This document shows, in pieces, positions 63,676-64,000 of a stretch of 64,000 nucleotides of DNA (its first letter is position 1; every line of letters begins with the position of its first letter). Under the pieces are notes generated by a model. It searched no databases. It saw nothing but the letters and a program-made list of their open reading frames with translations, and was not told the origin of the DNA. A program made the position numbers and the translations under genes. Source of the stretch: an uncultured Tropicimonas sp. (GTDB lineage: Bacteria > Pseudomonadota > Alphaproteobacteria > Rhodobacterales > Rhodobacteraceae); the NCBI GenBank assembly GCA_947497945.1, contig CANMIP010000010.1:62001-126000 (forward strand). The letters run 5' to 3'.

Positions 63676-64000
63676 ATGAAATACCAATCACAGAAAATCG
63701 CCCTCGCCTATTTCGCCGTCGCAATGGCGCTATTCGCGGTGCAAGTCACGATGGGCCTCGTGCTCGGCTGGGTCTATGTATCGCCCAACTTCCTCAGCGA
63801 GCTGTTGCCGTTCAACATCCTGCGGATGCTGCACACCAATTCGCTGATCGTCTGGCTGATCTGCGGCTTCTTCGGCGCCGCCTATTTCCTGATCCCGGAA
63901 GAGGCGGAGCGCGAGATCCACTCGACGAAGCTCGCCTATCTGCAACTGCTGATCCTCGTGATCGGCACGGCGGGCGTGGTCGTGACCTACATGTTCAACC
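63676..64000 (+). CDS. norB: Nitric oxide reductase large subunit NorB, 5' part only
   Basis: The first 108 residues are present: MKYQSQKIALAYFAVAMALF, PFNILRMLHTNSLIVWL (the His and the start of the haem-copper oxidase core) and GAAYFLIPEEAEREIHSTKL. The gene runs off the window. It starts 20 bases after norC, after GAGAGGACAGAG. Confidence 0.95.
   Translation, partial: MKYQSQKIALAYFAVAMALFAVQVTMGLVLGWVYVSPNFLSELLPFNILRMLHTNSLIVWLICGFFGAAYFLIPEEAEREIHSTKLAYLQLLILVIGTAGVVVTYMFN

Overview
The DNA is GC-rich, almost fully coding, and packed with short ATGA-type overlaps. Its content suggests an alphaproteobacterium of the Rhodobacterales (Roseobacter/Paracoccus-like): a nosCRZDFYLX operon beside nnrS and norCB, NNR-type boxes, TRAP and LIV-type transporters, LacI and IclR regulators, and a BKACE enzyme. 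This placement is inferred from gene content and was not tested by phylogeny. No rRNA, tRNA, CRISPR array, complete IS element or prophage was seen.

Layout. (1) 1-4757: a very large alpha/beta-hydrolase protein, cut by the window edge and split by a frameshift. (2) 4897-15803: an apparently undescribed uptake/catabolic locus. It has a sugar-type ABC importer, four SnoaL/NTF2-like proteins (three of them tandem-domain), a small zinc-ribbon protein, an MFS transporter and a LacI regulator, and two 16-bp LacI-type operators lie in the divergent promoter. (3) 16014-21559: a lipid-linked glycosylation cluster with two GT2 enzymes, an LPG-synthase-like membrane protein, a methyltransferase and a GT39-like membrane protein. 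(4) 21910-31433: an IclR gene divergent from a ten-gene catabolic operon encoding cyclase, cupin, SDR, 3-hydroxyacyl-CoA dehydrogenase, a complete LIV-type ABC transporter and a BKACE enzyme; livH carries an in-frame TAG. (5) 31785-36971: a synthase-type exopolysaccharide locus with an unknown protein, a receiver/zinc-ribbon/degenerate-GGDEF protein that is frameshifted, a processive GT2, an HlyD-like protein and GalE. (6) 36950-37517: decayed remnants of a quaternary-amine locus, proV-like and gcvT-like. (7) 37733-42909: an RND efflux pump with its fusion protein, and a peroxiredoxin. (8) 43515-51999: a small membrane protein, then a TRAP transporter operon with two dehydrogenases and an amidase, divergent from an IclR regulator. 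(9) 52221-64000: the nitrous oxide and nitric oxide reductase region. NNR-like boxes precede nosC, nnrS and norC, and norB runs off the window.

How the parts work together. Regions 2, 4 and 8 share one plan: a regulator beside or inside an importer operon that also encodes the enzymes for the imported compound. No substrate can be read from the sequence. Region 9 performs the last two steps of denitrification (NO to N2O to N2). Region 5 looks like a membrane synthase whose activity may be gated by a signalling protein encoded with it.

Three otherwise intact genes are each broken by a single small change: the hydrolase, livH and the TackOD1-like gene. These may be sequencing errors, recent decay or genuine recoding. 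Raw reads would decide.
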